Shown here piece after piece: positions 34,037 through 45,800 of a DNA stretch of 64,000 nt. A model generated the notes under the pieces. It was not told the DNA's origin. It saw only the letters and a list, made by a program, of their open reading frames with translations, and made no database searches. A program made the translations under genes and the position numbers. Each line of letters opens with the position of its first letter. Position 1 is the stretch's first letter. The stretch comes from Micropterix aruncella (Eukaryota; Arthropoda; Insecta; Lepidoptera; Micropterigidae), in the NCBI GenBank assembly GCA_944548615.1, contig OX155973.1:22965386-23029385 (forward strand), given 5' to 3'.

Positions 34037-34915
34037 TTTTCATAACAAATCAACATTACAGTTTCTACCAATCCGTTGATATGCAATATACACATAAATA
34101 TAAAAAAAAATAGAATTCTTACAAGTACATACATAACATGTTTAAATAAGCGTTAAATACAAATACCGGCATTAAGAATAGAAAAACTTACAAACTTACA
34201 GTACATAAGAGTGAAAACAGTTTATATTATTCTGCCATAAACAAGTAGCGCAATGCCCACACCTTGAAGAGATGCGGGCTCGCTGTAAAAATATCAAAGT
34301 CTGGCGCTGTCGAACATAGCGCATTTATGTGCCGCAAAGCTCGTGTAAGCAGACTCCATCGACTTAGGTTGGTGCGCGAGGACGGCTCCGCAAATAGATT
34401 ATGAATGCGAGCACGATTATAATTGTCCGGGACAAAGAGACAAACCTTCGCTAGCATGCTAGGATTATCAACTTTTCCCCTAATCAGCTTGAAAACGTAG
34501 GCCATGGCGAGCATTTCTCTACGCAACTTAAGAGAGTTATAGCCCACCATGCCTAGTAGGAAACTAGTAGGGTATAAGTACGGATAATATCCGTACTGCT
34601 TAAAATATATAAATCGTAAGAAACATTTTTGAATTTTTTCCAACATAGTGATATAAAGATCCTGATGTGGATTCCATATAACTGCATTCGTTTCCAATCT
34701 GCTTCTCACAATTGAATTATATAATGTATGCATAACCCGTATATTGTGAAAATGCTTTAGGTTGCGAATAACAAACCCTGGTAGCTTAAAAGAGGACTTA
34801 GACAAATTAGCAATGTGCTCCTTGAACGAAAGCTGGGAATCAAAGAGAACTGCTAGATCCTTTACCTTCTCAACCCTAGTTAGCACCTCATCAGTTATCA
34901 ATTGGCATCCCACTG
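34010..34915 (-). mobile_element. second Jockey-like LINE 3' part with (TAAA)n tail
   Basis: Ends in (AAAT)n at 34009-34042. Its coding part (34227-34913) is open, unlike the neighbouring LINE at 32.8-33.9 kb, and the two have different tails, so they are separate families or insertions. Confidence 0.82.
34227..34913 (-). pseudogene. LINE reverse transcriptase C-terminal fragment
   Basis: 228 codons. VEKVKDLAVLFDSQLSFKEH near residues 14-33 is the post-catalytic block (usual KDLGV..D..L.F..H). SIVRSRLETNAVIWNP near 68-83 is the following conserved segment (usual LVRSKLEY...VW.P), then KIQKCFLRFIYFK. The reverse transcriptase catalytic core and upstream ORF are missing. Confidence 0.8.
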
Positions 34916-35826
34916 AATTAATTTAGTTTATACATATTTAAATTAAAATCTAGAATAATATACTTACCTATGTAAACCAATTAAAAATAATTAGTAAATG
35001 TTCACGCACTATAAATAGAAAATGTTGAAATGCTTTGATGGAGGTTAATTGGTTGTGAAAGTAAGCCAAAACCCAAAATGTAAAAATTGAGATTGCCATC
35101 GACCTTGTGATTCGACGACACTGTCAGACCTTATTGCTTGAAGTGTTGGTTTACGGACTTCGTGTTTACCATAAACTATCGTGTTGGCTCAATTAATTAA
35201 AAGTTCTAGTACTTACTATTACTATGACGAAAAATTGACTAAACACCGTCTGTTGAAACGCCGGAAAGCTTTTGAAACGCTGAGAAGCTTCCATAATTAT
35301 CGTTGACGACTACTAAAAACGAACAAGATCACGTTCTTTTGGCTGTTTATCATGGCAGTGGTTTAATTACCTATCTATTTATTTATAATATTTGACTAAC
35401 ATAATTTTACGAGTTTATAAAAAAATATGTAACGATTTACACATGATTTTTAATGTATTTTTGAAAACTTTTATTACTTTTCGACTTTTTTTGCCATATT
35501 CTTGCATACGTAGGTATATTTAAACATCCAAATGATAAAATATTTATATACGTAAATAATAAGCTTTTAGAGCAATGTTATTGTAGTATTTTCAAAAATA
35601 ATATGTTTTGTCCAAAAGAGTGTATTTATTAATTGTTGATTTCTTACATGGTATTTTTAAAGATGTAGCTATGTCGAGTATTTTTAGTACAAAGACAAAA
35701 TGTATGAAACAGTTAAATAGTTTATGTTATTGATTACGATGATTTTGTAAATAAAGGAATAACAAAAAGACATTTTATTACAATATATTAGCATCTTACA
35801 TATATGTACAGGATAAGCTTTACTTA
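34916..35826. other. intergenic, AT-rich, nothing recognised
   Basis: No supported feature. Confidence 0.5.
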
Positions 35827-36153
35827 ACAGGCATCCTTCAAGGGGGTGAATCAGTACGAGCAAAATGGAAAGAGAACCGAAACAAAATGTTTTTTTTACG
35901 TTTTTTTAAAGTTCTGTTTCAAATAAAAGTTTGAAAATGAGTTGAGCGCTCTGTGCCACCTAGCGGTAGGTAAAATATCGCTAGTAAACAATATTAGCAA
36001 TATTTTACCTACCGCTAGATGACGCATCCTGCTCAACGTTTTTTATACTATTTTTCAGAAAAAAATCTAATTCATTAAAAATATATATTTTTCCCACAAT
36101 TTTTTATTAAATTTGCTTACTTGCTCGTACTGATTCGCCTCCAAGGATGCAGG
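35827..36153. mobile_element. MITE (family M), short copy
   Basis: About 327 bases with inverted ends GGCATCCTTCAAGGGGGTGA and TGATTCGCCTCCAAGGATGC. The centre is palindromic (GTTGAGCGCTCTG...TAGCGGTAGGTAAAATATCG facing its reverse). Its right half matches the flank of the split MITE at 32022-32240. No coding capacity. Confidence 0.8.
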
Positions 36154-36693
36154 TATATTGTACTGCCGGATCTCACCTGTATATTTCCTAAAAAATCGCA
36201 TTTGCAACAGAATTAAACATATTTTGTGTATTCGGTCATTGTATGGAAATGAAACAATTTGTTGGTTAATTTTGACTAATCGGGTTATTTATTTATTTAT
36301 TTGTTTGATTTTATTTAGTGATATCGAAAGAACCATAAAATATTGTTGGTAACTGAAAACACCTAGAAGTTATTGCTAAACATGTATACAATTTCTATAA
36401 TTTTGAGCAGTCTCCCCATTTTTCGGTATATATAAAACGTTTTTATAATCGTTTTAAAGGTAACCGGTTATTCAGAAAAAAATAGCTGTTTATGGTAAAG
36501 TGTAATTTTGCGCATCTCTCCTGGACGGGTGACAGACAGCTACCGGGTTGACAGCTCTTGTTTCTCTGATTTGGTTTGTTGAATCGATCGATGTTGGTTT
36601 GTTGAGTAGATATGATCAGTGTTGAGTAGTTTGTTGTATTCACGTTGTATTGTTGGTCGTATATGTGATAATTAACGTTATTGGTTTCTCAAA

Positions 36694-36834
36694 ATGTCTG
36701 TAACTCTGCACACCGATGTCGGCGATATAAAAGTGGAATTATTCTGCGAACACTGTCCGAAAGCCTGCGAGAATTTTCTCGCATTATGCGCCAGTGATTA
36801 CTACAATGGGTCACTGTTTCACCGAAATATCAAG
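36694..36834 (+). CDS. PPIL3: PPIL3 exon 1
   Basis: 47 codons from the ATG to K47, with donor GTATGT; phase 0. The 150 bases upstream are T/G-rich and presumably contain the promoter and leader, with no TATA box noted. Confidence 0.95.
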
Positions 36835-39800
36835 GTATGTATACGCGTGAATGGCATCAGCATCTCATCAGCGTGGCAAATGTCACGCATCGGTCTACTG
36901 TGTCGCTCAATATAATGGTCGCAATGGAGCAATGTATTGGTATGGAGATGCTGAGTCCACGCGTTCCATCTGACGGTACCTAACCATATGTTTCAAGTTC
37001 TTTATTGCATCCACTGTCTACTGATTTAATTTTCAGCTTTTCCAAAACACTACGGGGGTACTAATTAAACTCACACCCTTCCTAGTAAGCCAGCGCCGAG
37101 TGTCCCGGAATCTGGCCTGCTGACTGTACTCCGGCATTCCATGGCAAAAATACTGTCTGATCTGAAAGTATCAGCATTTCCAAAACTTTCACTTTTTGTC
37201 GCTGGCTCCCTAACTATTATATTTCTTTAAATTGTAACTATCGCAGGAAAAGAAAGAAATCATTTAACTATAAATTTTCCTTTAAATCTTATAAAATAAT
37301 TTGCCAGAAATAAGTTCCCCAGATCCTTTGTTATTACTTAAACGGCGATGGGGAATATAAAAAACACAAATCGTCAAGACATTTATTGTAATTAAATGAA
37401 CAATTTTGATTACGAGAGTACATGATTTTCAGAAATAATTTATAAATATGACGTACGCAAATATTTTATATTTTTGGGTAGGAATGGTAATTTAAATGAT
37501 ATTACTTATATTTTCTGTAATCTTTCCCGGATGCTGGTGCGAATTTACTATAGTTAAAATATGAAGTTTATTCTGAAGAAATAAAAAATAAAATACAAAC
37601 GGAGCTGCCATGGAATTCACCGACCGAAAATCGGGCCCATCATATACAGGGTTTTCGGCAGACGTACATACGATTATGACGGACAAGTGAGGCCCTCACC
37701 TACATGCTTGCCCCCAAAAATTTAACCTAGGCCTCACGATTTTTTTTAATTATTTTTTTTGTAATATGGCGAAATTTTTCATTTCCATGGCTTTAAACTC
37801 CATTAACTTCATTTAAAACTGATAAAACAGTCAACATTTTTTTTTATTCGTATCTAAATTACTAGCAGATTAATAAAAAAAATATTTGGTTCAGACAATC
37901 ACCATTTAAAAAAAATTAGCCCTAAAGTACAAAAACACTTAAAATAATCTTAAATATCAATTTTGCATTGCATTGCATAAAAAAAAAAGAGGTAGAGCAC
38001 TTAAAATTTAATCAAAACATCTCTAGGTTATGCCCTTTCTATTGGTATGCAATTTACGTATTTTATTTCAAAATAACAGGAGGTATTGATCATTTTACCA
38101 AAACTGGCATTTTTTTATGAAACTACTTTTGCAGAAAATGAAATGATTTGCATATTTAATAACATGCAAAGTGGCTAAAACATTAAATAAGGCTACGATG
38201 TTACTTTGGGATGGTTACACAAAGCAGGTAAAAATGTTGTTTCACTTTTACACAGCGATATATGGCTTATCTTTGCTTTTTTTCAGCCGCCGCCGCGGTT
38301 CGCCATCCAGGTAGAAATGTTATTTCACTCTTGAGCATTCATAACGTATCTTTTTTCTCTTTCACTCACGGCCGCAAGACGCTTCAGACTGAACGAGCTG
38401 TGCACTTTGAGTGATTGAGGCCAGTCGAGACTTGTCTGTCTCTGCGATATAACGTGTATCCGTTACGTTAGCGCTTGTTTCTGTTCAGTTGTTTTTTTTT
38501 TAAATTTTGTTAAGTTTTTTGTTATTGTTACGTTTTTTATTTGGTAAATGGCCGATTTTACCAATGAAGAGTACGCGGACATGATAGTGACGTACGGACG
38601 GGCGCATTGTAATGGGCGTGAAGCACGTAGAATTTATCACGATCTCTTTCCGGACCGTCGTTTACCCAACCACCAGACTTTTGGGAATACTTACCGACGT
38701 TTACGGGAAACTGGAAATTTACGTTTACATGAACCGAGGGTGAACGTACAACAACACAATGTTAACATTGATGAACAAATTCTTGCCCAATTTAACGAAG
38801 ATCCTACCAGAAGCATAAGAACAGTAGCCGCCGCACTTGGCCTAGGTATTTGGAAAGTGTGGTCTGTTCTCCGAGCAAATGAACAGCATCCTTTCCATTA
38901 CACTCCAGTATAAGGTATGGTTTTGTGCAGATTTAGTCTGTTAACTATTTTTGTTGATAACAGTGTATGTAATTAAATTACATATTTGTCATCACCACCA
39001 TCACGATCAAACTACTAAACGACCCGATTTCATACAAATGGTATTGAAAAATGTTTATTCCGTAGAATGAGTACGTAATTCTTAAACATATTTCATTTGT
39101 TCTAGCTCTTGAAGAAGGTGATTTTGCAAGACGTATCCAATTTTGTCGAAATTTGCTCCACACTGATGTTGACAATGTTAACTTTTTGAGGAGCATATTG
39201 TGGACGGATGAATCCAAATTTGAGAGAGAAGGCATAGTAAATTATCATAATTTACACAATTGGGCAAATAAAAGACAAAACCCACATTTAAAGAGACAGA
39301 GAAGATTTCAAAGAAGATTTAGCGTGAATGTTTGGGCAGGTGTCATAGGAAACAGGCTAATTGGACCTCATTATTTGCCTGACCGCATCAACGGCACCAA
39401 CTACTTGAAGGTTTTACAAAACGATTTGCCTGACTTAGTGGAAGAAGTCTTCCAAGAAGACAGACCGATGGACAGCATGACGGCTGTCCGGCACACTGGA
39501 GCATTGCTGTTAGGGAGCATTTAGATAATGCTTTCCCCAATTCCTGGATTGGTCGTGGTGGTCCAATTCCCTGGCCTCCGCGATCGCCAGACCTCACCCC
39601 CATCGATTTTTACGTCTGGGGAAGGGCCAAGGATCTGGTTTATGTTAAAGAGGTAGAAAATCGAGAAGAATTAATAAACCGAATCAACGGCGCTTTCGAT
39701 ACTATGAAAGCAGAGATGTTATTAAGAACTACAATGGTCGAAATTAGAAAACGATACCGAGCGTGCATACACAATGAAGGACGGCAATTTGAGCAACATT

Positions 39801-42800
39801 TGTAAAATTAATAAAATTTATTGTTAACTGACTTAAGTGTTTTCTTTATTAAACTAGTGTAGGTATCCTTATTAGGTAAATAAATAAAAATGCCAGTTTT
39901 GGTGAAATGATCAATACCTCCTGTTATTTTGAAATAAAATACGTAAATTGCATACCAATAGAAAGGGCATAACCTAGAGATGTTTTGATTAAATTTCAAG
40001 CGCTCTACCTCTCTTTTTTTTTAAATGCAATGCAAAATTGACATTTAAGATTATATTTAAAGTGTTTTTGTACTTTCGGGCTAATTTTTTTTTAATGGTG
40101 CTTGTCTGAACCAAATATATTTTTTTAATAATCTGCTAGTAATTTAAATACAAATAAAAAAAAAGTTGACTGTTTTATCAGTTTTAAATAAGGTTAATGG
40201 AGTTTAAAGCCATGGAAATTAAAAATTTCGCCATATTACAAAAAAAATCATTAAAAAAAAATCGTGAGGCCTAGGTTAAATTTGGTGCCAAGCATGTAGG
40301 TGAGGGCCTCACTTGTCCGTCATAATCGTATATACAACCGTCTGCCGAACACCGTGTATAATTATTACACTTCTGGGAGGTGAACGGTGGATTCCGGACT
40401 AACGACCGGCTGTGGTAGGTTTAGGACAGCTGTCTTGCCACATGTGAGCGTTCACCTTACCACTCATTCACTCCCCCTTCGACCCTTCGAAGCCATAAAA
40501 TTTGAGATGCGGAAATCGCGGTTTTAGATATTTTTTCTAGAAAGGAGTTGATTATTTTCCTGGAGAGACCAAGATCTTTAAAAAGGTGAAACAAAGATTT
40601 AGCTGCATGCCACGAGCGCTAACTTCCACCGCGTGAAGGTGAACAGTGAAGCCGTTCCGGGTGACGGCATTTGCGAGATCATGGTATTTATTTAATTTGT
40701 ACTCGTGGTCTTTTGGGATATTTGATTCCCATGGAACAGTTAATTCTACGATAAGGACCATCTTCCGAGATAGAGAGTAAAGAGTTATATCTGGACGCAG
40801 GGCTGTGCATCCGAGACTTTCAGGGAATTTATACTGCTTAGAGACCGAATCGACCTCCATAATCCAATCTAAAGCTTTCTCGATTATTGAGAAAGGTTTT
40901 GCAGTGAGATGTTTTTTGCCTTTAGAGCCAACCCGCACAAACTGTATTTGGGGTTTGGAGGATACTGTGGAACCCTTGTTGGCACGAGCCACTGAGAGGC
41001 TAAGTACCTCGCGAATAACAGCAAGGACTTTGTCGTGGCGGTAAGTGTACCGTCCTTGATCCAAGGCCACCTTGCAGCCAGCTAGAATATGTCTAGCTGT
41101 GCAAGGGGTGTTGCTACAAAGGGGACATGAACTATCCTCGGCATAGCTCCAACGAGCGAGGTTACTGGGGTCTGGAAGTGTATGCTGAAAGGCATTTAAA
41201 TAAAATTTCAGCATCTCTGGCGTCCAGTCACACAACATTACTTTCCAGTGCATTGGAGGAGGAATGCAAAAGTCTCCAATTGTTGTCCAATCATTCTGGC
41301 ATTGAAGGCCAATAGCGTGAGCCATACTATTGCTGTCGTAATCTCCCCGCAAGAGAGACTTCTTCAAGTCCACATCGCTCATGGTTGTACTGCCATACCC
41401 CACCCCAGACCAGTGCCATTCTGGCTGATTCCAGTAAGGAACTTTTTATAGAAGTCAACGCGGGCTTGTAGATCATTTGACTCACTACGGCCACTTACTA
41501 CGTGCTTCGATATTGCCGGATCCTTGGAATTGCTTAGAATCGAATTTTTCTCCAAGAACTAGATATTTGGCAGCGAATATCTTTGCAATCTAATGTTTAA
41601 ATATTTCTCTCTTTATGTATGGATATTTTATGCGCTGTATGTTTCATGAAATAAATAAATAATGCTTTGTTTTTTTGGTCCTAGGGGTTTATAGTGCAGA
41701 CGGGCGATCCCACAGGCACCGGCAAAGGCGGCAATTCAATATGGGGGCGGAAATTCCAAGATGAGTTCAAAGAGGAATTAAAGGTTTGAATCTTTCCTGC
41801 AATGATTTGAGACTGCACATTTTATTTTATATTTCAACTCAGATTACACTAGGAAAAAATAATGAATTTGAATTAAAATAAAGCGACAATTTGATCCTCT
41901 CAATCCCATGCAACCCAAGGCTCGTCACATTTAACTATGCCTGTACCTAGATTTGCGATTTATGACTTATATTAGATTGCGAGCTAACATTAAATATAAA
42001 GTTTATTACTATAGATTAGTAATAAAGAAATATAATGAAATAAAATACAAACGGAGCTGCCATGGAATTCACCGACCAAAAATCGGGCCCATCATATATA
42101 ATTATTACGCTGGACTTACGACCGGCTGTGGTAGGTTTAGGACAGCTGTCTTGCCACTTGTGAGCGTTCACCTTACCACCCATTCACTCCCTCTTCGAAG
42201 CTAAGTTATAAAAAAATATGTGCCGTATCATCGTACACATATTTTTGTAGACAGGCCAGTGGGGAGGGTTATAGCTCTTCTTAATTCCATACCCACAGAA
42301 ATAGACATCTTTTGTATATCCCTTTGGCAGCTAAAAAGGCAACTCCCTGCTATCTCATGTTTATCATAATCTGTCTTTTATGTAGTTTTATATTTTTATG
42401 TTTTTTTCTTGTTCAATGTTAGCATTAATTTAGTTATGAAAGTCATTTATTTTTAGACTTACACTCTAGCTTTAATATTCAAGGGCGACTTGGATTCGTC
42501 TGTAATGCTCTTGAATAATATTTGAAACTAATATATAAATAAATAATAAAATAATAAATGAAGATTTAAAAAAATACACAATATATTTACTACCTATCAA
42601 AAATTAATTATAATTATGGGCTCTATTGCATTTATTTATAAACTAATATCGGAAAATAGTTCATGCGAATGAGACAGAGCAGTGCGTTAGAGCGGAATGT
42701 AAAATGAACGATCGTATCCTTAATTGCACAAAAACTACCTGCCGAACATAAAACTACCTAAATTAGTTTGAAAACATTTCGTCCCATTAAGTTTATCATC

Positions 42801-45800
42801 GGGATAAAATTAATAGAATTGCATTTTATTTCTGTCGAAATGCAATAACAAGACACACATGTTATACACACACTGTCACACACAACACCCTATAGTGGAC
42901 ACAATCGCTCCTGACATTCCAAGTCGTAAAATGTGCGAGCACGACAGCACATCAGCGTTCTCGCTCTACAAGAGATGTGGCATGGTGCCAGGCTATCGAT
43001 ATCGATTGATTCTTATATCGATGATTACATACAAGAAAACTATTAAAGTCGAGTATTATCGTCAAAACCCGGCTTTAATAACAAATCCAGAAAGAATTGC
43101 GAAATTAAAACGGATATTCTATCCTATTGCAAAATATAAATGCACTGAAATATTCTAAATTATCTGAAATGTCGAAACACAGCAATTAGTTATTGCTGTA
43201 ATGGGGACATACTTAATAGGACATTGTCTTGAAGAATAATTAACAAATCCAGAAAGAATTGCGAAATTAAAAGGGATATTCTATCCTATTGCAAAATATT
43301 AATGCATTGAAACATTCTAAATTATCTGAAATGTCGAAACACAGCAATTAGTTATTGCCCTAATGGGGACATACTTAATAGGACATTGAAGAATAGTTAA
43401 TTATTTCACTAATGTGATTAGTACTATGTACAATAGTACTATGTACAATAGTACATTAGTACTATGTACAATAACTCGGTTAAACTACGTCCGTTTTTAA
43501 AAAAATCCTTCGCTTCTAGAAATCGCGATAGATTCTGATAACCTAAAATAAATTCAAATTGATAAATAATTTTGCTGCTCCGAATAATGCTCTTGGACAT
43601 TGTACATATCAATTTACATGTAATTACATGCAAAGTAATGATATATTCATTCTTATCGATGATGTACCTTTGAAAAAAAACACAATATCTTTGCCTTAAC
43701 AAAAGAATTTCCTTCTCTAACGGTGTAAAAAGTAGGTTTCATAGACTAAAAATTATTTACATAGCATTTCATATATTTTATTTTATTTTATAATGTTTAT
43801 TGTAACACCGATCTTTGTGTGGTGACGGTATCAAACACACTCATAAGTGACTCGTATCAACAACACAATGTTTTTGAAGAGCTTGTTCTCCTAGAGCAAT
43901 TAAAGGATCATTTGGAACGTTATGAGATTAACCTTTGGCGTAACATTTGAAACCCTTCCAGAGAGTAACTCCCTTTATTGAGGGTGTATTTACAGGACTG
44001 GCAATGAATCTCTTATGGTTTACATGCTAAGTTCATTTAGTTGTTTTGGACTACCCTGAACATCCTAATATATTATAAATACATACAAGAAAGTAATTTG
44101 TTTTTTTTGTTTGTTTGTTTCTACTGTTTATTGTGAAATTTCTCAATGTGCGGGTTTATTATCATACGACAATCTCTTACAACCAACCCTAATATGAAGT
44201 GTTTATATGTATGTGTGCATGTAACATGTGTGTAAGTGTGTGTCTTGTTATGGCATTCGACCAACAAAATTGAAAATGCAATTCCGTTAATTTTATCCCA
44301 ATGGAAAATGGTGACCCAGCCGGGAATCGAACCCGGATCCTTACAATGTAAGATCAGGCGACCTAACCTAACACATGGGCCGAAGTTTGACAACCCCTTC
44401 GGTTTCCTACCTGCCTGTTTTAATTATTTCATTTTTCATTATGAACTGTCAAATATTACTATGTATCCGTCCATATCAATATCGAAAATCCATCGATATC
44501 GATAGTGAGGCGTGGCCGGGTATAGCGATCTCTATATCTTGTGCGAGGGCGAAAAGTGATGTGCTGTCGTGCTCGCACGTTTTACGACTCCGAATGTCAG
44601 GAGCGATTGTGTCCACTATAGTAGGGTTAGTTGGAAGAGATTAAAGTGTGACAATAAACCTGCCCATTGTGAAATTTACAATACAAAGTATAAACAAACA
44701 ACAAGATTATGCTGGAATTCGGAGTGATAAACAAACAAGATTATGCTGGAACTCTTAAGTGACCAAGTGACAATCTATTTCATATTCCACTCTAACGTAT
44801 TGGCCTGTGTCGCATTAACTAATTGCGATTTTAGTTCACAAAGAAATGCATTCGGACCCAATAACAACAGTTATATTGACATCTTTCATAGATATAATAT
44901 TTTAATCAATTAAACTATAATTGCCAGTTATTTCTCCGTTCCAGAATGCCCCACTCCGAAAGTCATTTATTAATTATAGTTCTTCAAGTTTATTGAACAT
45001 TCGGGGTGCAATGCACCAAACCTGCCTTTGTGCGAAAGTCTTTCTTACCCGAGGTATCACAAAATTTAAACCTCCACCCCTTGTAGTTTTTATTTGCTGG
45101 CTGCGTACTTGTCATTTTTGTGTTTATGAAAATGAACAAGCAGCTGTTTAATAAGCATTTCTTGCTCTGAACTACACATCGGGGAGGTTTTTATTAGTTA
45201 ATTTGCTATTTATGTCGTTCATTTGTTGCAGCACAACGCAAGAGGAATACTGTCAATGGCGAATAACGGCCCCAATACAAACGCATCACAATTTTTCTTT
45301 ACATATTCGGCCCAGCCACATTTGGATTTAAAGTATACAATGTTCGGAAAGTAAGTATATGGCGCACATCATATTACGACCCGATGTCTTATACCTCGGC
45401 CACTCGTGTTTAGAAAGTATAGGAGACATGATTTTTGTGTGACTAGCAATCACTCTTTCAAGAATAAGCAGTACCCTTTTCGTGGGTACCATTTCTTTCG
45501 TCGACGATCCGTAGTGTGTGCTGAATCTCGCCGAAATGAAATTCCACATAATATTTTGAACGAAAACTGCATCCTTTATTTTGTTAATAATTATTACAAT
45601 TTGGTTATAACAGGTGTGCGTGACATGGTAAAATCGTATGAAGAATGATTATTCTATCTTTATTCTATTCTATTCTATCTAGTCTGGTATTTATACCTAC
45701 ATCGTCTGTAGACCTAGGGACCAGTGGCGTTTTTGGCGTGCTAGTTCTTTACCTATGTATTGGCTATTTTGCCTGATCGTACATTTTAAGGTTCCGGGTT

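Larger units (their letters stand above)
37591..41560 (-). mobile_element. RLE-LINE A copy, split by DD41D element
   Basis: The 3' tail lies at 37591-37644. The rest of the 3' UTR and ORF lie at 40359-41560 on the minus strand. The DNA transposon (37645-40358) sits inside the 3' UTR at a duplicated TA. The 5' end is truncated near [13 protein letters not shown]. Confidence 0.92.

Noticed and set aside
38918..39105. Separate genes for the two halves of the DD41D transposase
   Set aside because: GT-AG borders and continuity of the family sequence indicate one two-exon gene.
42859..43158. 99-codon frame in PPIL3 intron 2
   Set aside because: Runs through a SINE-related composite into a tandem duplication; no domain.
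44300..44345. tRNA gene suggested by GGGTTCGATTCCCGGC
   Set aside because: Only the promoter B box and a tRNA-like head occur, followed by a SINE body; no full cloverleaf.
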